Source: an uncultured archaeon
Lineage (GTDB): Archaea > Aenigmatarchaeota > Aenigmatarchaeia > GW2011-AR5
NCBI GenBank assembly: GCA_903825675.1
Contig: CAIKBN010000110.1
Coordinates: forward strand, 1-5,886
Length of the DNA: 5,886 bases
Reading direction: 5' to 3'
The notes below the pieces were generated by a model. The model worked only from the letters and a program-made list of their open reading frames with translations, was not told the DNA's origin and ran no database searches. Both the position numbers and the translations under genes were made by a program. Of this stretch, positions 4,660-5,886 are shown piece after piece (positions within the stretch are counted from its first letter, which is position 1; each line of letters begins with the position of its first letter).

Positions 4660-5205
4660 ATGAAAACCTCTGCCTTCTTTCCGCGCAAGGTATCAAAACC
4701 ATCGCTAATTGCCTTCCTTTCATTCTTAATTATTTTATTTATTTTTTCATCCCTCGCACTTGCTCAAGACATTACTTTAGATATCCAGGGCACATGCAAA
4801 GAATATAACGTTACCCTGTTCGCAACAGGCATTGATGGCTGTTACGATGTTAAAATCGAACTTACCAGTCCTGATAGCATAACCGGCAGCATTTTTGATT
4901 CGCGCGAGGGCTGGAAATCTTCGTTCTTTTTTATAGATGAGGCGCTTTGCATTAATGCAACTGCATCTAAAACATTTGCCATGCGTACTGATAGTACGTC
5001 AGCAACAATTAATTTCGAGGCAAAGCTCAGGCCTGTCTCAGAAGCAGAGGTTGCCTGGGAATCTGGTTACTATGTATTCAAGCAAAAGTGCCCTATAGCT
5101 GCTGATGATACAATATTTGTAGTGCTTGTAGCGCTAATTGTTGTTCTTGTTTTATTGGCAGCAGTTACGCTTTATGTTAGGCCGCTGAAGAAAAAAAGAA
5201 GGTAG
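4660..5205 (+). CDS. Secreted protein with C-terminal membrane anchor (181 aa)
   Basis: Unnamed family. A basic N-terminus is followed by a signal peptide, hydrophobic at residues 15-34 and ending SLALA-Q, so cleavage is likely after residue 35. Residues 37-145 look like an extracellular beta-sandwich: alternating strands (DITLDIQG, YNVTLFATG, VKIELTSP, SATINFEAKL, GYYVFKQK), few helices, and four cysteines (46, 61, 97, 144) able to form two disulfides. Residues 152-173 form a transmembrane helix, followed by the stop-transfer tail RPLKKKRR. This gives a type I topology with the domain outside the cell. NxT/S sites (N50, N99) could be glycosylated in archaea. The gene sits third in the probable operon with the 88-aa membrane protein, suggesting they act together at the envelope. 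No catalytic motif is visible. Confidence 0.8.
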   Translation: MKTSAFFPRKVSKPSLIAFLSFLIILFIFSSLALAQDITLDIQGTCKEYNVTLFATGIDGCYDVKIELTSPDSITGSIFDSREGWKSSFFFIDEALCINATASKTFAMRTDSTSATINFEAKLRPVSEAEVAWESGYYVFKQKCPIAADDTIFVVLVALIVVLVLLAAVTLYVRPLKKKRR

Positions 5206-5333
5206 CGAAAGAATCTGAGATTATTTCTACCTGCTTTTCCACTTACTATAGCACCAGATTATAAGACATGCAATAAGATAAGCACTCATAATAGAAACAA
5301 TAAAATAAGATGGAGGGTTATAGATAGAAGTCC

Positions 5334-5347
5334 GTTTTTGAACGCTT
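5334..5347 (+). repeat. 14-bp element GTTTTTGAACGCTT, copy 1
   Basis: Exact match to a second copy at 5605-5618, 271 bp downstream. Each copy is followed by A/T-rich bases so that GAACG-CTTAAAT (here) and GAACG-CTTTTAA (copy 2) read as a BRE plus TATA box. This copy lies 67 nt upstream of the 50-aa ORF, so it would give a longer leader or a small RNA. Confidence 0.6.
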
Positions 5348-5370
5348 AAATGTATTCTGGAGTATATAGA

Positions 5371-5384
5371 TTTATTTTTAAAGG
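5371..5384 (+). promoter_or_regulatory. Proximal TATA-like box for the 50-aa ORF
   Basis: TTTATTTTTAAAGG is centred about 36 nt before ATG 5415, predicting a start near 5404-5406 and a leader of about 10 nt with no Shine-Dalgarno site. It is an alternative to the upstream 14-bp element as the functional promoter. Confidence 0.35.
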
Positions 5385-5414
5385 TTACTAATCTAAAGTT
5401 TATAGTGAACAATT

Positions 5415-5567
5415 ATGGCGAGAAAGAAAAGACCCTATACACATATTGAAGGCAGACCCATACCAGTTCAGCACGGAAGTTTGCTGGATGAGATGGATCA
5501 CGACTTAGGTGGCTCTGGAGCCAGTACCTATAAGACTAAAAGAAAGAAAAATATTTTCGGCTTATAG
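5415..5567 (+). CDS. Small basic protein of unknown function (50 aa)
   Basis: 50 aa, ATG start, with a stop codon (TGA 5406-5408) in frame immediately upstream, so this is the only possible ATG start. It begins MARKKRPYTHIEGRPIPVQHG, continues with the acidic patch LLDEMDHDLGG, and ends in TYKTKRKKNIFGL. Basic ends around an acidic centre suggest a nucleic-acid or protein-binding peptide, mostly disordered. I do not recognise a family. Protein-like composition, an isolated position and upstream promoter-like elements support it; short length keeps the call moderate. Confidence 0.55.
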   Translation: MARKKRPYTHIEGRPIPVQHGSLLDEMDHDLGGSGASTYKTKRKKNIFGL

Positions 5568-5604
5568 TAAAGAAAGTCGAACCTTTCAGACTCAAATCTC
5601 GTGA

Positions 5605-5618
5605 GTTTTTGAACGCTT
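5605..5618 (+). promoter_or_regulatory. 14-bp element GTTTTTGAACGCTT, copy 2, with TATA box
   Basis: Second exact copy of the element at 5334-5347. Its end runs into CTTTTAAC, centred about 26 nt before ATG 5646, a leaderless-promoter position. A short inverted pair ACTC (5590-5593) and GAGT (5603-5606) followed by TTTTT at its start could also end the upstream transcript. Confidence 0.45.
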
Positions 5619-5645
5619 TTAACTTTTGTAGGTTATAGGGTTTAT

Positions 5646-5720
5646 ATGGCTAAACGAGTCAAGTTTGAATCAGGGGGTAAAACCGTCTGTTTTTACTCCA
5701 CAAAGAAAAAGAAAAAGTAA
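5646..5720 (+). CDS. Possible 24-aa lysine-tailed micro-protein
   Basis: The ORF starts MAKRVKFESGGKTV, has one cysteine, and ends in five lysines. The 'VKF..GGKTV.F.....KKKKK' form resembles a beta-hairpin with a basic tail, a shape seen in many tiny archaeal ORFs. The ATG is placed about 26 nt after a TATA-like box. Nothing in the ORF identifies a function. It stops one base before the stop codon of the convergent nuclease-like gene. It may be a real micro-protein or chance; the promoter spacing favours the former. Confidence 0.4.
   Translation: MAKRVKFESGGKTVCFYSTKKKKK
5701..5719 (-). terminator. T-rich terminator for the nuclease-like gene
   Basis: On the minus strand the bases just after the nuclease stop read TTACTTTTTCTTTTTCTTT, three T runs that fit archaeal factor-independent termination. 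They are the antisense of the polylysine codons of the 24-aa ORF. Confidence 0.4.
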
Positions 5721-5721
5721 G

Positions 5722-5886
5722 TTAATAAAATACTGGGTTTTCCCTAACAACTTTGTAGTTTGACCTCTTTTTCTTCGTTCTTCTCTGCAATTTTGATAGT
5801 TTGGCATTTCCAGATTTAACTTCTACTATTCTGCTTGAAGTAACTTTACCTGTTAAGAAATCTCTGCTCCTGACCCTGAAATCATG
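5722..5886 (-). CDS. PD-(D/E)XK nuclease-like protein (partial, C-terminal 54 residues)
   Basis: Only the end of the gene is present, stopping with TAA at 5722-5724; its start lies beyond base 5886. The visible residues include DFRVRSRDFLTG, then IVEVKSGNAKLSKLQRR, then KKRSNYKVVRENPVF. The E-V-K (visible residues 22-24) at the end of a beta strand, followed by SGNAKLS and a glutamine ten residues after the lysine, is the typical E-x-K plus helix of PD-(D/E)XK nucleases, such as the archaeal Holliday-junction-resolvase-related endonucleases. YKVVR would be the following strand. A catalytic aspartate should lie upstream, either in the visible DFRV/RDF area or outside the window. Substrate and family name cannot be settled from this fragment. 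Confidence 0.65.
   Translation of the reverse strand, partial: HDFRVRSRDFLTGKVTSSRIVEVKSGNAKLSKLQRRTKKKRSNYKVVRENPVFY

Larger units (their letters stand above)
5206..5414. other. AT-rich intergenic region
   Basis: 209 bases without a supported gene. It holds copy 1 of the 14-bp element, the TATA-like boxes of the 50-aa ORF, and a GGAGG at 5312-5316 not followed by any usable start codon. No tRNA-like or C/D-box-like pattern was seen. Confidence 0.5.

Noticed and set aside
5349..5390. 13-codon plus-strand ORF starting just after the first 14-bp element
   Set aside because: Its ATG lies within the proposed TATA region, so it would not be on the transcript from that promoter, and it has no ribosome site.
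5227..5412. Minus-strand ORF of 61 codons with a hydrophobic segment
   Set aside because: It needs a TTG start, has AT-rich random-looking composition, and covers the promoter elements of the 50-aa ORF.
1..5886. CRISPR array, tRNA, rRNA, C/D-box RNA, insertion sequence or attachment site
   Set aside because: No regularly spaced repeats, no GGTTC-type T-loop, no RTGATGA/CTGA pair in the intergenic regions, and no transposase motif or terminal inverted repeats were seen by eye.

Overview
The window reads as archaeal chromosome, probably from a low-to-moderate GC lineage of the DPANN type (Woesearchaeota/Pacearchaeota-like). The evidence is indirect. Most genes lack a Shine-Dalgarno sequence, and instead carry a TATA-like box centred 26-28 nt upstream of the start codon, the layout of leaderless archaeal transcripts. 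Genes are short, tightly packed and frequently switch strand, and most products are unnamed small, membrane or secreted proteins. There is no rRNA, tRNA, CRISPR array or recognisable insertion sequence. The lineage call is inference.

Layout. At the left edge is the N-terminal three quarters of a YdeI/OmpD-associated (COG4430-type) protein on the minus strand. It is divergent from a large unnamed protein (about 562 aa) on the plus strand that has a PGD-turn segment and a helix-turn-helix-like segment. Next on the plus strand come a membrane-anchored cysteine-rich extracellular protein (166 aa) and a single-domain flavodoxin (155 aa). The flavodoxin converges on a small conserved-looking basic protein (82 aa, minus strand). 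Divergent from that is a 202-aa stand-alone V4R/DUF2378-like sensor domain.

A probable operon follows: an 88-aa small membrane protein, a 23-aa overlapping micro-ORF, and a 181-aa secreted protein with a C-terminal membrane anchor. The two junctions in this chain are a diverged 24-bp duplication in which every change is synonymous. The right end has two lysine-rich micro-ORFs (50 and 24 aa), each preceded by the same 14-bp element GTTTTTGAACGCTT. The second converges, with one base between the stop codons, on the C-terminal end of a minus-strand PD-(D/E)XK nuclease-like gene that runs off the window.

No single pathway ties these genes together. The recurring theme is cell-surface and small proteins, plus one redox protein and one putative ligand sensor. 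The most unusual points are the large unnamed protein, the duplicated gene junction, the repeat-preceded micro-ORFs, and the use of lysine codons as antisense U-rich terminators at both convergent gene pairs. No gap between genes exceeds 300 bases; the longest (5206-5414) holds only the first copy of the 14-bp element and AT-rich promoter-like sequence.
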